From assembly GCF_012933655.1 (NCBI RefSeq), contig NZ_JABBJJ010000107.1, forward strand, positions 1-35,049: a stretch of DNA of 35,049 nt, given 5' to 3'. The stretch is from Pyxidicoccus fallax (GTDB lineage Bacteria > Myxococcota > Myxococcia > Myxococcales > Myxococcaceae). Of this stretch, positions 14,137 through 22,589 are shown piece by piece; the first letter of the stretch is position 1; each line of letters opens with the position of its first letter. Below the pieces are notes generated by a model. That model saw only the letters and a program-made list of their open reading frames with translations, was not told where the DNA came from and ran no database searches. The position numbers were made by a program, and so were the translations under genes.

Positions 14137-16656
14137 TCATCCGCCCTGGGCCACCGGCTCCTGGCCCATGACGAACCCCCCCGTCCAGGGCTTGTTGGCG
14201 TCGTCCTTGAACTGGCTCTTCAGCTCCTCCAGCCGCGGCGCGGCCATTTCGACGAGGGTGTAGTCGAACTTCACCTTGCAGGTCCCATACAGGTCGCAGC
14301 TCCGGACGAAGTCCGCCCGGAAGTGCTGCGCGCGCTCTCGCAGGAACTCCCGCATGCGCCGGAGCGTGGCCTCGTCGAGCCCCCGGGTCTTCTCGCGCTC
14401 CGCCTGTTCCTCCTCCAAGGCCTTCTGCTTCGCTTGAGCCTTGTCCAGGCCCTCATTGCCTTCCTTCTTCTCTTTCAGGAGGGCCTCGATTCCCGCGCGT
14501 GCCTTCGGGCTCAGCGGCTTCTTGCCCTTCTCCGGCACCGCATCGAGCTGGGCCTGGAGGCGCTCCACCTCCTTCTCGAGCGCGCTCACCCGCTTCCGGG
14601 CATCGATGATTTCGTCGGGCAGCTCGGCCAGGCGGACCTCGTTCTCGGCATCCAATGCGCAGTCCACCAGGGGCTGCTGCTGGGTCGTCAGCTCCTGGAT
14701 GCGTGTATCGAGCTTTTGAATTTGCGCGGCAGTCTCGGGAGCCTGGGACTTCGCCCGCTGTGAGGCCAGGTTCGAGAGCAGCCCCTCTTCCTTCTTGGTC
14801 AGGGGCTGTACCTTGGGATTGGCGGCGCGGGCCTTCGCAGTGGCCGTCTGGTCTCTGCGGGCCTCCAGCGCTTCGAGCTGCGCCTGCTCCTCGGGAGTCA
14901 GCTCGAGGGCAGCCCGCTCCTTCCGCAGCTTCTCAAGCTGCGCCTGGGGCCCCTCCGCCTCCTTGCGACAATCCGCGGCCAGGGCACGGCAGATGTACGT
15001 TTCCTTGTACCGCTCCAGCAGCTCCTTCTCCCCGCGTGCCATGTCGGATTCCTTCTCGACGGTGCGTCCCGGCCCCGCCACCAGCCGTTTGCAGGCGTCC
15101 GCGCCAATGCACATCGGGTCCTTGCTGGCACACCGCCAACGCTTGCTGATGGCGCTCAGGCGGATGAAGGCGTTGAACTCGAAGAAGTCGGTGAACGTCT
15201 GGCACCCCTCGGACCAGCCATTGACCTCCGTGTCGGGGCCAGCCGCGTACCCGACCAGCTTCGTCCGGTCGTCCGACAGCCCCAGGTTGTGGGCTCGATG
15301 GATGTTGGTGCCGTAGATGGGGTCCGTGATGACGACACGCGCCTCCAGCGGAAGCAGGGTCCTCTTCTTGCCCCCGTCCTCCACGAGGAACACCTCTCGC
15401 GGCGGAGTGCCCGCGGGCAGGGACTTCTGCCCCTCGGGTGGCTCCTTGTCCACCAGCTCCAGGGTGGCGGCGCCGGGCGCGTAATGCTGCACCGCTCCCG
15501 CGTCGGGCCAGAGCTGGCGAAGCTCCCTCGTCAGGTAGACCGCGTCTTTTCCCTTCCCCTTGACGAAGGTTCCTCCCAGCACCTTCTGGCTGGCCGTACA
15601 CAGATACTTCACCGAGTAGATGCGCAGCCCGTTCTCGATCTCGGATATGGCCAGCGCCACGGTCGCCCGAGGGAAGGTCTCCCCCTTGCCGCCGGCCTTG
15701 TGCAGGTAGAACCGGTACTTGCCGGCATGGTGCCCCACGGGGACGATGGCGCGGCCCTGCTCCACCCATCCCTTGTGGCGCTGGAAGGTGAGCATGTTCG
15801 TTTTCTGCACCTCGTTCTTGTGCACCTTCTCGTCGAGCGCCGTCTGTTTCTCCTGGATGAGGCCCGGGTGGGTCTTCTGGACCTTCTTCGCGGCCGCCAG
15901 CTCATCCAGGCGCTTCTTGACGTTCTGCATGTACGTGTTCAGGGAGCCGGCATCCATCGTCGGCGCCTCGATGTCCTTCAGCGCGGCTGGCAGCTCCGGC
16001 TTCGGCGGGGGCGCGTCCTTCTTGCGCTTCGCCAGCAGGGCCGCCCGCGCCGACTTCGCCTTGTCGTGCGCCTCGGTGAGCTCCTTCTCCCGCGGCGACA
16101 GCTCCTTCACCTTCTCTTCCGCCGCCTTCAGCTGCTCTTCGAGCTTCGCCTTCTGCTCCTCCAGCTTCTCGGGCGAGTCCTCGAAGCCGGGGTCGGTGGA
16201 CGCGGTGAACAGCCCCACCACCCACAGCCCCTGCTCACTGCAGGCCACGTAGCGGAAGCTGCCCAGCGGCCGCTTCTTCAGGTCCGACAGGCGGCTCTTC
16301 ATGTCCTCCAGCAACTCCGGTTCGAGGGCCTTCTCGAAGGCTGGCCCGGACTCGGGCGGCAGGAGCTGGAAGAAGACCGCCATCACGTCGTCGAAGCGGT
16401 TGCTCAAAGACTCCTCGGAGCGCAGCCCGATGATGTTGAGCTGGAGCGGCGCGGTGGCGAACTTCACGTCCTTCGTGGCGGCGGTGCCCTTCACCACCTT
16501 GCGCAGCTCGCAGATGAGGCAGGGCGCCTTCAGACAGCGTGACTCCTGCAGCACGAAGGGCGTGCCCGGAGGCGCCGCGATATCGACTGGCGGAGATGAC
16601 GTGGCGGGAGTAGGCCCCGAAGCAGGGGCCTGGGAAGCAGCAGGGGTCGCGGCCAT
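14137..16656 (-). CDS. large coiled-coil protein with an L,D-transpeptidase-like SEGCQ motif, probable secreted effector
   Basis: This 839-residue protein has no signal peptide. It begins with a Pro/Ala-rich segment (1-35) and a cysteine cluster (Cys41, Cys46, Cys49), then a globular part (60-155). A charged coiled coil follows (about 162-215), then a beta-rich domain (about 300-505). This contains TNIHRAHN (His453) and GWSEGCQTF (Ser482, Cys485), which resembles the His...Ser-x-Gly-Cys active site of YkuD-type L,D-transpeptidase folds. Four further cysteines (509-522) follow, then a second long coiled coil (about 565-780) and a C-terminal region. GAGG precedes the ATG at good spacing. It lies 33 bases after the LysM/peptidoglycan-binding gene, as its second operon member. 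Lack of a signal peptide plus a cell-wall-targeting partner fits cargo of a contractile system such as T6SS. The enzymatic role is inferred from the motif only. Confidence 0.75.
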   Translation of the reverse strand: MAATPAASQAPASGPTPATSSPPVDIAAPPGTPFVLQESRCLKAPCLICELRKVVKGTAATKDVKFATAPLQLNIIGLRSEESLSNRFDDVMAVFFQLLPPESGPAFEKALEPELLEDMKSRLSDLKKRPLGSFRYVACSEQGLWVVGLFTASTDPGFEDSPEKLEEQKAKLEEQLKAAEEKVKELSPREKELTEAHDKAKSARAALLAKRKKDAPPPKPELPAALKDIEAPTMDAGSLNTYMQNVKKRLDELAAAKKVQKTHPGLIQEKQTALDEKVHKNEVQKTNMLTFQRHKGWVEQGRAIVPVGHHAGKYRFYLHKAGGKGETFPRATVALAISEIENGLRIYSVKYLCTASQKVLGGTFVKGKGKDAVYLTRELRQLWPDAGAVQHYAPGAATLELVDKEPPEGQKSLPAGTPPREVFLVEDGGKKRTLLPLEARVVITDPIYGTNIHRAHNLGLSDDRTKLVGYAAGPDTEVNGWSEGCQTFTDFFEFNAFIRLSAISKRWRCASKDPMCIGADACKRLVAGPGRTVEKESDMARGEKELLERYKETYICRALAADCRKEAEGPQAQLEKLRKERAALELTPEEQAQLEALEARRDQTATAKARAANPKVQPLTKKEEGLLSNLASQRAKSQAPETAAQIQKLDTRIQELTTQQQPLVDCALDAENEVRLAELPDEIIDARKRVSALEKEVERLQAQLDAVPEKGKKPLSPKARAGIEALLKEKKEGNEGLDKAQAKQKALEEEQAEREKTRGLDEATLRRMREFLRERAQHFRADFVRSCDLYGTCKVKFDYTLVEMAAPRLEELKSQFKDDANKPWTGGFVMGQEPVAQGG

Positions 16657-16689
16657 GGAAGGACCTCGCGAGAAGGCAATGAATGGGGT

Positions 16690-17331
16690 TCAGCAGCCGT
16701 GGGCCTGCACGAGCTTCTCCAGCGTCCGGCCCGCGGGCTCTCCGGTGACGGGCAGCCCGTGGAGCGCCTCGAAGGCGCACAGCGCCTGGCGCGTGCGCTC
16801 GCTCAACACGCCGTCGATGGAGCCCGGCTCGAAGCCCAGGTTGCGCAGACGGGCCTGGATGCCGGAGACCCCCTTGTCCCCGGTATGCTCCACGGGATTG
16901 AGGGTGGCGAGCCGCAGCTCGTAGCCGCGCTCCCCCACCGTGAGCCGCACGGAGTCCAGCCGGAGGGGAAGCTGCTCCTGGAGCAGGCCCTCTCCATCCG
17001 TGGCCCCCTCGATGAACTCCGCGCCCCACTCCAACGTGTAGGGCTCGTTCGCGAGCGGCTTGCCGGCCGCGTCCTTCAAGGTGAGGCACAGCTCCCGCAT
17101 GGGCTGCTTCACCTTGAAGACATGCGTCTTCCCGGTGGAGGCCCCCAGCTCCTTCGCCTGGCGCTCGGGGATGAAGAGGACGTCTCCCGGATGGAGCACG
17201 TGCGGATGAGGCCGGATGCGGCGCAGCTCCGCGTTCTCGGGATGTTCGTAGATGCGCTTCCAGTCCTGGAAGCCATGGCGCAGAGCGATGCCCAGCAGGC
17301 ATTCGCCCTGCGTCACCGTATGTCTTGGCAT
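16690..17331 (-). CDS. LysM and peptidoglycan-binding_1 domain protein, T6SS-cargo type
   Basis: This 213-residue protein has three parts. An N-terminal LysM domain (about 3-55) contains HTVTQGECLLGIA and HPGDVLFIPE. A middle beta domain (about 65-140) contains the pattern DAAGKPLANEPYTLEW and ATDGEGLL. A C-terminal peptidoglycan-binding_1 domain (about 150-212) contains IQARLRNLGFEPGSIDGVLSERTRQALCAFEALHGLPVTG in outline. There is no signal peptide. This exact architecture is common beside vgrG and PAAR genes and their effectors in proteobacterial type VI secretion loci. It is the first gene of a two-gene unit with the 839-residue protein. It probably anchors or directs a partner to peptidoglycan after delivery. 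No VgrG or Hcp gene is in the window. Confidence 0.88.
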   Translation of the reverse strand: MPRHTVTQGECLLGIALRHGFQDWKRIYEHPENAELRRIRPHPHVLHPGDVLFIPERQAKELGASTGKTHVFKVKQPMRELCLTLKDAAGKPLANEPYTLEWGAEFIEGATDGEGLLQEQLPLRLDSVRLTVGERGYELRLATLNPVEHTGDKGVSGIQARLRNLGFEPGSIDGVLSERTRQALCAFEALHGLPVTGEPAGRTLEKLVQAHGC

Positions 17332-17435
17332 GGGTTACTGCCCCCTCTCCTTCCGGCAACCACCACCGGAAGGCGTCGACGTCTTCCTACCATCCCGTCC
17401 TGACGAGGGAGATGACGCGCGGGTGCCGGGTCCAA

Positions 17436-18263
17436 TCAGCCCCGGGACAAACCATACAGAGACATCACGATTTGCTCGAAGGTCCGTGAAGGCAGCACCC
17501 ACTTGGCGAGCACCGCCGCGCGCTGTGCCAGCTTTCCCACCGCGTAGCGAACGCGCACCGGCCCGCCTTCCATCAACTCCAGCACCGTGCGCGCCACGTC
17601 CTCCGCGGGAACGCCATTGCGCTCGTCGTTTTCAATCGTGCGCAGCGCGGTCTCGAACGGCGCCTGATAGGCGGAGCCCGGGCCGGACCGCTGGGCCTTC
17701 ACGCGGTTCTCCGTGAGCCGCGTGCGCACGTCGCCCGGCTGCACCAGCGTGGCTTGGATGCCGAAGGGCGCCACCTCCTGGCGCAGGCTCTCCGTGAGCC
17801 CCTCCAGCGCGAACTTGCTGGCGCTGTAGAAGCTCTGGAAGGGCAGCCCCACCATGCCGCCCAGCGAGCTGATGTGGATGAGCAGGCCCGCCCGGCGCTC
17901 GCGCATGGACGGCAGCACCGCCTTGCACACGCGCAGCACGCCCAGCAGGTTGGTGTCGAGCAACCCGCTCGCCTCCTCGACGGAGATGTCCTCCAGCGCG
18001 CCCGCCAGCGCGTAGCCGGCGTTGTTCACCACGACGTCGATGCGGCCCTCGCGCGTGAGGACCTCGTCCACCGCGCGCTGCACGGAGTCGTCGCGGGTGA
18101 CGTCCATCTCCACGAGCCGCCAGCCCCGAGCCTCGACAGCTCCGGGCCGCCGGCTGGTTCCGTAGACGATGTGCCCGCGCGCGCTCAGCAGTTCCGCGCA
18201 GGCCCTGCCGATGCCCGACGAGGCACCGGTGATGAGTACGACCCTTCCCTGGGATGCGTCCAT
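17436..18263 (-). CDS. short-chain dehydrogenase/reductase, classical type
   Basis: This is a 275-residue SDR. The cofactor motif TGASSGIG lies at about 13-20, NNAGYALAG at about 88-96, the catalytic Ser in HISSLGG near 136, and the catalytic Tyr and Lys in YSASKFA near 152-156. No acidic residue favouring NAD is obvious after the second strand; SRRPG suggests NADP. It resembles oxidoreductases acting on steroid- or lipid-like alcohols, but the substrate is unknown. The ATG at 18263 has GGAG upstream. The last 30 residues are hydrophobic or basic and may bind membrane. It lies 79 bases after the YkvA-like gene and could be cotranscribed with it. Confidence 0.92.
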   Translation of the reverse strand: MDASQGRVVLITGASSGIGRACAELLSARGHIVYGTSRRPGAVEARGWRLVEMDVTRDDSVQRAVDEVLTREGRIDVVVNNAGYALAGALEDISVEEASGLLDTNLLGVLRVCKAVLPSMRERRAGLLIHISSLGGMVGLPFQSFYSASKFALEGLTESLRQEVAPFGIQATLVQPGDVRTRLTENRVKAQRSGPGSAYQAPFETALRTIENDERNGVPAEDVARTVLELMEGGPVRVRYAVGKLAQRAAVLAKWVLPSRTFEQIVMSLYGLSRG

Positions 18264-18342
18264 GTGTGTGCTCCGCAATCCCCCCTGCGGAGCACAAACC
18301 ACGGGCCTGTCCCTCGGGACAAGACACTGTGCGGGTTGCTGC

Positions 18343-18648
18343 TCAGACAGAGCCGCGAACGCGGGAAGACAGGCGCGAGTTGCCGTCTTCATCGAGCGGC
18401 AGGCCGGCCGTGCCCATACTGGTCCGGTGGCGTTGCACCTCGCGCACCATGAAGAAGGCCGCGGCGGACAGCACGCCGAGGTCGTCCAGCCAGCCCAGCA
18501 CCGGAATGAAGTCCGGGAGCGCGTCCACGGGTGACAGGAAGTACAGCACCGCCAACACCCCGGCGAGCTTGCGCCAGAGCGCCACGCGCGGGTCTCTCAC
18601 GTAGTCGATGAAGCGGGTCCCCATGCCTCGAAGGCCTGCGATGTTCAT
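18343..18648 (-). CDS. YkvA-family (DUF1232) membrane protein
   Basis: This 101-residue protein contains the DUF1232 core: IDYVRDPRVALWRKLAG, followed by one hydrophobic helix and SPVDALPDFIPVLGWLDDLGVL (about 13-60). The tail is polar. The function of the family is unknown; members are small membrane proteins. The ATG at 18648 was chosen for its upstream AGGTG; a second in-frame ATG at 18624 would also keep the whole domain. It is followed on the same strand by the SDR gene. Confidence 0.85.
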   Translation of the reverse strand: MNIAGLRGMGTRFIDYVRDPRVALWRKLAGVLAVLYFLSPVDALPDFIPVLGWLDDLGVLSAAAFFMVREVQRHRTSMGTAGLPLDEDGNSRLSSRVRGSV

Positions 18649-18738
18649 GCACACCTGTACGCGCGAGGGCCCCGGGTGATTGCGACCCCGGTCCACACCT
18701 TGCGTATGCCGGCCCCACGCTCGTGGAGCAGCCAGGCT

Positions 18739-19794
18739 TCAGTCGGGCTTGTCCTCCAGCACCACCGCGCGGCCCACGACCTCCAGCCGCGCTCGCGCAC
18801 CGGGACCGAGGGGCAATTCCGGCGCGCCGCGCACCGTCAGCTCCATGCCGCCGCAGGCCACGGTGTACTCGGCGCTGGGGCCCTGGAACTCGCGCGTGAG
18901 GACCTCCGCGCGCAGGGCGCCGCCCACCGCCACCGTGTCCGTGTCCGGCACCAGCCGCAGGGACTCCGGGCGCAGCGACAGCAGCACGTTGCCCTTCGCG
19001 TGGCCCACCACCGGGAGGATGCCGAGCATCGTCCGCGCGCCATTGCCGAAGCCCACGCCCGGCAGGAGGTTGGTGCCGCCCAGGAAGTACGCCACGAAGG
19101 CGGTGCGCGGCGTGGAGTAGACGGCCTCGGGCGTGCCCACCTGTTCCACCTTGCCCGCGCGCATCACCACCAGCCGGTCCGCGAAGGCCATGGCCTCGCC
19201 CTGGTCGTGCGTGACGAGCATCACCGTGGCGCCCAGCGACTTGAGCACCCGCCGCACCTCGCCTCGCGTGGAGACGCGCAGCGCGCTGTCCAGGCTGGAG
19301 AAGGGCTCGTCCAGCAGCAGCACCCGAGGCCCCGGGGCCAGGGCCCGCGCCAGCGCCACCCGCTGCTGCTGCCCGCCGGAGAGCGCGTGCGGCATGCGCG
19401 ACTCGAAGCCCTCCAGGCCGAAGAGCTTCAGCATGGAGCGGGCGCGTGCTTGCGCGTCGGCTCGGGGCAGTGCGCCGAGGCCGAACGTCACGTTGTCCAG
19501 CACGGACAGGTGCGGGAAGAGGGCGTAGTCCTGGAAGACCATGCCCACGCTGCGCTGCTCGGGCGGGACGAAAGCGCTCGGGCCCGCGAGCACGCGGCCC
19601 TCCAGGGTGACGGTGCCCGTGTCGGGACGCTCGAAGCCGGCGACGAGGCGCAGCGTCGTCGTCTTGCCGCAGCCGGAGGGGCCCAGTAACGCGATGACCT
19701 CGCCCGGCTCCACCGCCAGCGAGAGGCCGTCCACCGCGGGCGTACCGGCGGAGGTGTAGCGCAGGGAGACGGTGTCGAGCGAGAGCAGGGGCAT
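18739..19794 (-). CDS. ferric-iron-type ABC transporter ATP-binding protein
   Basis: This 351-residue ATPase shows Walker A GPSGCGKTT (about 37-45), the Q-loop in GMVFQDYALFPH, the signature LSGGQQQR, Walker B VLLLDEPFSSLD and the H-loop VTHD. After the nucleotide-binding domain (about 1-235) comes a C-terminal TOBE-like regulatory domain (about 280-350), as in FbpC/FutC and PotA-type proteins. It works with the fused permease and the binding protein encoded just upstream on the same strand. The gap to the permease gene is 80 bases with no clear terminator. The start ATG has no obvious ribosome-binding site. It powers import across the cytoplasmic membrane. Confidence 0.92.
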   Translation of the reverse strand: MPLLSLDTVSLRYTSAGTPAVDGLSLAVEPGEVIALLGPSGCGKTTTLRLVAGFERPDTGTVTLEGRVLAGPSAFVPPEQRSVGMVFQDYALFPHLSVLDNVTFGLGALPRADAQARARSMLKLFGLEGFESRMPHALSGGQQQRVALARALAPGPRVLLLDEPFSSLDSALRVSTRGEVRRVLKSLGATVMLVTHDQGEAMAFADRLVVMRAGKVEQVGTPEAVYSTPRTAFVAYFLGGTNLLPGVGFGNGARTMLGILPVVGHAKGNVLLSLRPESLRLVPDTDTVAVGGALRAEVLTREFQGPSAEYTVACGGMELTVRGAPELPLGPGARARLEVVGRAVVLEDKPD

Positions 19795-19874
19795 GGCGGG
19801 AGCGCGGCGCACCCTACCGCGTTCCGGGGCTCCGGGAAGCCCTCCGCGCTCGGGAGCATCGACTGCCGCGCATC

Positions 19875-21440
19875 TCAGCCCGGCGCCGAGCCGTCCTCGC
19901 GCGACACCACCAGCCCCAGGCCGAGCGCGGACACGGCCAGCAGCACCAGCGCGGGCAGCGCGGCCTCCGCGAAGCGCCCTTCCGCCGTGGCGCTCCACAC
20001 GCGCGTGGCCAGCGTGTCGAAGCCGATGGGCGCCAACAGCAGCGTGGCCGGCAATTCCTTCATCGCCGTGAGGAAGACGAGCGCCGCGCCCGCTAGCAGC
20101 CCCGGCCGCAGCAGCGGCATGGTGACGCGGCTGAACACCCCGAACGGCCCGTGCCCCAGCGACGCCGCGGCCTCCGTCAGGTGCGGATCGAGCTGGAGCA
20201 ACGTCGAGCGCACCACCCCCACCGCCTGCGGCAGGAAGCGCACCAGGTACGCCAGCACCAGCATGACCAGCGTGCCGTAGAGGAACGGCAGCGCCTGCAC
20301 GCCCAGGAACACGAGCGACAGCGCCAGCACGATGGGCGGCAGCGCATAGCCCCCATACGCCGCGCGCTCCAGCACCACCGTGAGCCGGCCCGGGTAGCGC
20401 ACCGCGAGGAAGGCCAGCGGCAGCGCCGCCACCACCGCCGCCGCCGCGCCCAGCGCCGACGCCAGCACCGAGTTCAGCGCGGGCCCCAGCACCGGCCCCT
20501 CCGCGCCCGCCAGCCCTCGCACGCCCCAATACAGCAGCACCCCCACCGGCAGCCCCACGCCCAGCGCCACCACCGCGCCGCACAGGAGCAGCGCCGGCAC
20601 CCGCCAGCGCCCGAGCCGCACCGACGCCACCGCCCGCGCCGCGCCCTTCGCGCTGCGGAAGTACCCCGCCCGCCCGCGCAGCCGTACCTCCAGCACCAGC
20701 ACCCCCAGCGTCACCGCCACCAGCCCCAGCCCCAAGAGCGCCGCGTAGGTGCGGTCGAACGCGCCCTCGTACTGGTCGTAGATGGCGCGCGAGAAGGCGT
20801 CGTACTGGAGCAGCGCCACCGCGCCGAAGTCCGACAGCACGTACAGCCCCACCAGCAGCGCCCCGGAGGCGAACGCCGGACGCAGGAGCGGCACCGTCAC
20901 CCGCCAGAAGGCCCGCGCCGGCGTGAGCCCCAGGCTGCGCGCGCCCTCCAGCCACGCCGGGTCCTGCGCCTGCAGGCCCGCCCGCAGCGCGAGGAGGAAG
21001 TACGGGTACGTGGACACCGTCAGCGCCAGCAGCGCGCCCGGAAAGCCATACACGGGCGGCACCGGCAGCCCCCATCGCCTCAGGGGCTCTTCCAGCGCGC
21101 CGCCCGTGCCGAACGCCGCCAGCAGCACGTAGCCGCTGACGAAGGTGGGCACCGCCAGCGGCACGCACAGCAGCACCGCCCATACGCGCCGCCCCGGCAG
21201 GTCCGTGCGCGTGGTGAGCCACGCCAACGGCAGCGACAGCGCCGCCGCGCAGCCCGTCACCGCCACCGCGAGCCCCAGCGTGCGGCCCAGCAGGCCCCAC
21301 GTCCTGTCTCGCAGCAGCAGGGCCCAGGCGCCCGCGTCCGCCTCCGCCGCGCGCACGCCCAGGTACACCGCGGGCAGCAGCGCGAGCGCGGCGATGACGG
21401 CGCCCAACGCCAGCAAACACCCCGGGGCACGACGCTTCAT
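19875..21440 (-). CDS. fused dual-domain ABC permease, FbpB type
   Basis: This 521-residue membrane protein is two permease domains joined, each with about six helices, as in FbpB/FutB iron permeases. The two cytoplasmic EAA loops that contact the ATPase are EGARSLGLTPARAFWRVTVPL (first half) and EAAASLGHGPFGVFSRVTMPL (second half). Its ribosome-binding site GAGG overlaps the TGA of the binding-protein gene, 7 bases before the ATG, so translation is probably coupled. A single subunit of this kind can line the whole translocation path. Confidence 0.93.
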   Translation of the reverse strand: MKRRAPGCLLALGAVIAALALLPAVYLGVRAAEADAGAWALLLRDRTWGLLGRTLGLAVAVTGCAAALSLPLAWLTTRTDLPGRRVWAVLLCVPLAVPTFVSGYVLLAAFGTGGALEEPLRRWGLPVPPVYGFPGALLALTVSTYPYFLLALRAGLQAQDPAWLEGARSLGLTPARAFWRVTVPLLRPAFASGALLVGLYVLSDFGAVALLQYDAFSRAIYDQYEGAFDRTYAALLGLGLVAVTLGVLVLEVRLRGRAGYFRSAKGAARAVASVRLGRWRVPALLLCGAVVALGVGLPVGVLLYWGVRGLAGAEGPVLGPALNSVLASALGAAAAVVAALPLAFLAVRYPGRLTVVLERAAYGGYALPPIVLALSLVFLGVQALPFLYGTLVMLVLAYLVRFLPQAVGVVRSTLLQLDPHLTEAAASLGHGPFGVFSRVTMPLLRPGLLAGAALVFLTAMKELPATLLLAPIGFDTLATRVWSATAEGRFAEAALPALVLLAVSALGLGLVVSREDGSAPG

Positions 21441-21447
21441 CCGTGCC

Positions 21448-22431
21448 TCAGAGGACGCCCGTGTCCTGGAGCAGCTTCACCGTGCCGCGCAGGTCATCCA
21501 GCTTCGACAAGTCCAGCTGCGGAGAGCCCACCTTCGACAGCTCCGGCAGCGCCGCGCTCGGCTTCACGCCGGCCACCAGGGGGAACTCGAAGGTCTCCTG
21601 GGAGAAGTACGCCTGGGCCTCGGGCTCCAGCAGGTACGCGGCCAGCTTGCGCGCCGCGTCCGCCTTCTTCGACTCCTTGAGGATGCCCACGCCCGCGACA
21701 TTCACCAGCGCGCCCGGGTCTCCCGCCTCGACGAAGTGGTTGGCCACGGGCAGCTCACCTTTGTCCTTCTTCGCGGCGAACAGGTAGTAGTGGTTCACGA
21801 AGCCCGCGTCGATTTCACCGCGCGACAGCGCCTCGATGATGGCCGCGTTGTTCTTGTAGACGCGCGGGTTGTTGGCCTTGATGCCCTGGAGCCACTTCGT
21901 CGCGGCCTCCTCGCCCTTCATCAACCGCAGCGTGGTGACGAAGGCCTGGAAGGACGCGTTGGTGGGCGCCCAGCCGAGGCGGCCCTTCCACTTCGGGTCC
22001 GTGAAGCCGAGGATGCTCTTCGGCAGCTCCTCCGCCTTCACCTTCTTCGTGTTGTAGGCCACCACGCGCGCGCGGCCGCTGGTGCCCACCCACAGCCCCT
22101 GCGGCGAGCGGAAGCGCGCGTCCACCTTGTCCAGCGTCTCCTTGGGCAGCGCCTGCAGCCGGCCCGCGTTGGCCAGCGCCCCGAGCCCTCCCGCGTCCTG
22201 CGCGAAGAACACGTCGGCCGGCGTCTTCGCGCCCTCCTCCAGCAGCGTGGCGGCCAGCTGCGGCGTCTCGCCGTAGCGCACCTTCACCTCGATGCCGGTC
22301 TTCTCGGTGAACTTCTTGAAGAGGGGCCCCACCAGCTTCTCGTTGCGGCCCGAGTACACGGTGAGCGTCTCGGCCGCCAGGGCGGTGGACGACAGGGTCA
22401 GGGACAGGAAGAGGGAGAGCAGACGCGTCAT
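21448..22431 (-). CDS. periplasmic ferric-iron-binding protein, FbpA/FutA type
   Basis: This 327-residue protein has a signal peptide (MTRLLSLFLSLTLSSTALA) and the class II binding-protein start TLTVYSGRNEKLVGPL typical of FbpA/FutA/IdiA proteins. GRARVVAYNTKKV and the adjacent tyrosines in VNHYYLFAAKK, the canonical Fe3+ ligands, are present. It would capture ferric iron in the periplasm and deliver it to the permease. It is the first gene of a three-gene operon (binding protein, permease, ATPase). The promoter at 22440-22468 holds a perfect palindrome between -35 and -10, but no AT-rich Fur box is visible. There is no ribosome-binding site before the ATG. Confidence 0.93.
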   Translation of the reverse strand: MTRLLSLFLSLTLSSTALAAETLTVYSGRNEKLVGPLFKKFTEKTGIEVKVRYGETPQLAATLLEEGAKTPADVFFAQDAGGLGALANAGRLQALPKETLDKVDARFRSPQGLWVGTSGRARVVAYNTKKVKAEELPKSILGFTDPKWKGRLGWAPTNASFQAFVTTLRLMKGEEAATKWLQGIKANNPRVYKNNAAIIEALSRGEIDAGFVNHYYLFAAKKDKGELPVANHFVEAGDPGALVNVAGVGILKESKKADAARKLAAYLLEPEAQAYFSQETFEFPLVAGVKPSAALPELSKVGSPQLDLSKLDDLRGTVKLLQDTGVL

Positions 22432-22439
22432 GGCGGCGC

Positions 22440-22468
22440 AACCTAATGGACCGGCCGGTCGGCTTCCA
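22440..22468 (-). promoter_or_regulatory. promoter of the iron-uptake operon with an operator-like palindrome in its spacer
   Basis: On the minus strand TGGAAG (22468-22463) and TAGGTT (22445-22440) are 17 bases apart, and the -10 ends 8 bases before the ATG. The perfect 12-base palindrome GACCGGCCGGTC (22449-22460) lies inside the spacer. Such placement fits repression by a dimeric regulator. Confidence 0.45.
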
Positions 22469-22589
22469 CCATCACTCGGGGCTTCCGTTCCGGAATGTTC
22501 TTCCGTGACGAGAGAGCGCATCCCGGCGCGAAGGCGGGATAGCCTCCGTGTCCGCAGCCGCCGTGCCCTCATTCTCGCGGAGACACCCC

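Noticed and set aside
16690..17331. phage lysin or spore-cortex enzyme assignment for the LysM/PG-binding protein
   Set aside because: There is no hydrolase domain, and the middle beta domain and arrangement fit T6SS-linked LysM proteins; no phage genes are nearby.
18739..21420. 893-residue fusion reading of the ABC ATPase frame into the permease region
   Set aside because: The extension before 19794 is Gly/Ala/Arg-rich and out of frame with the clear permease; the ATPase domain starts at the ATG at 19794.
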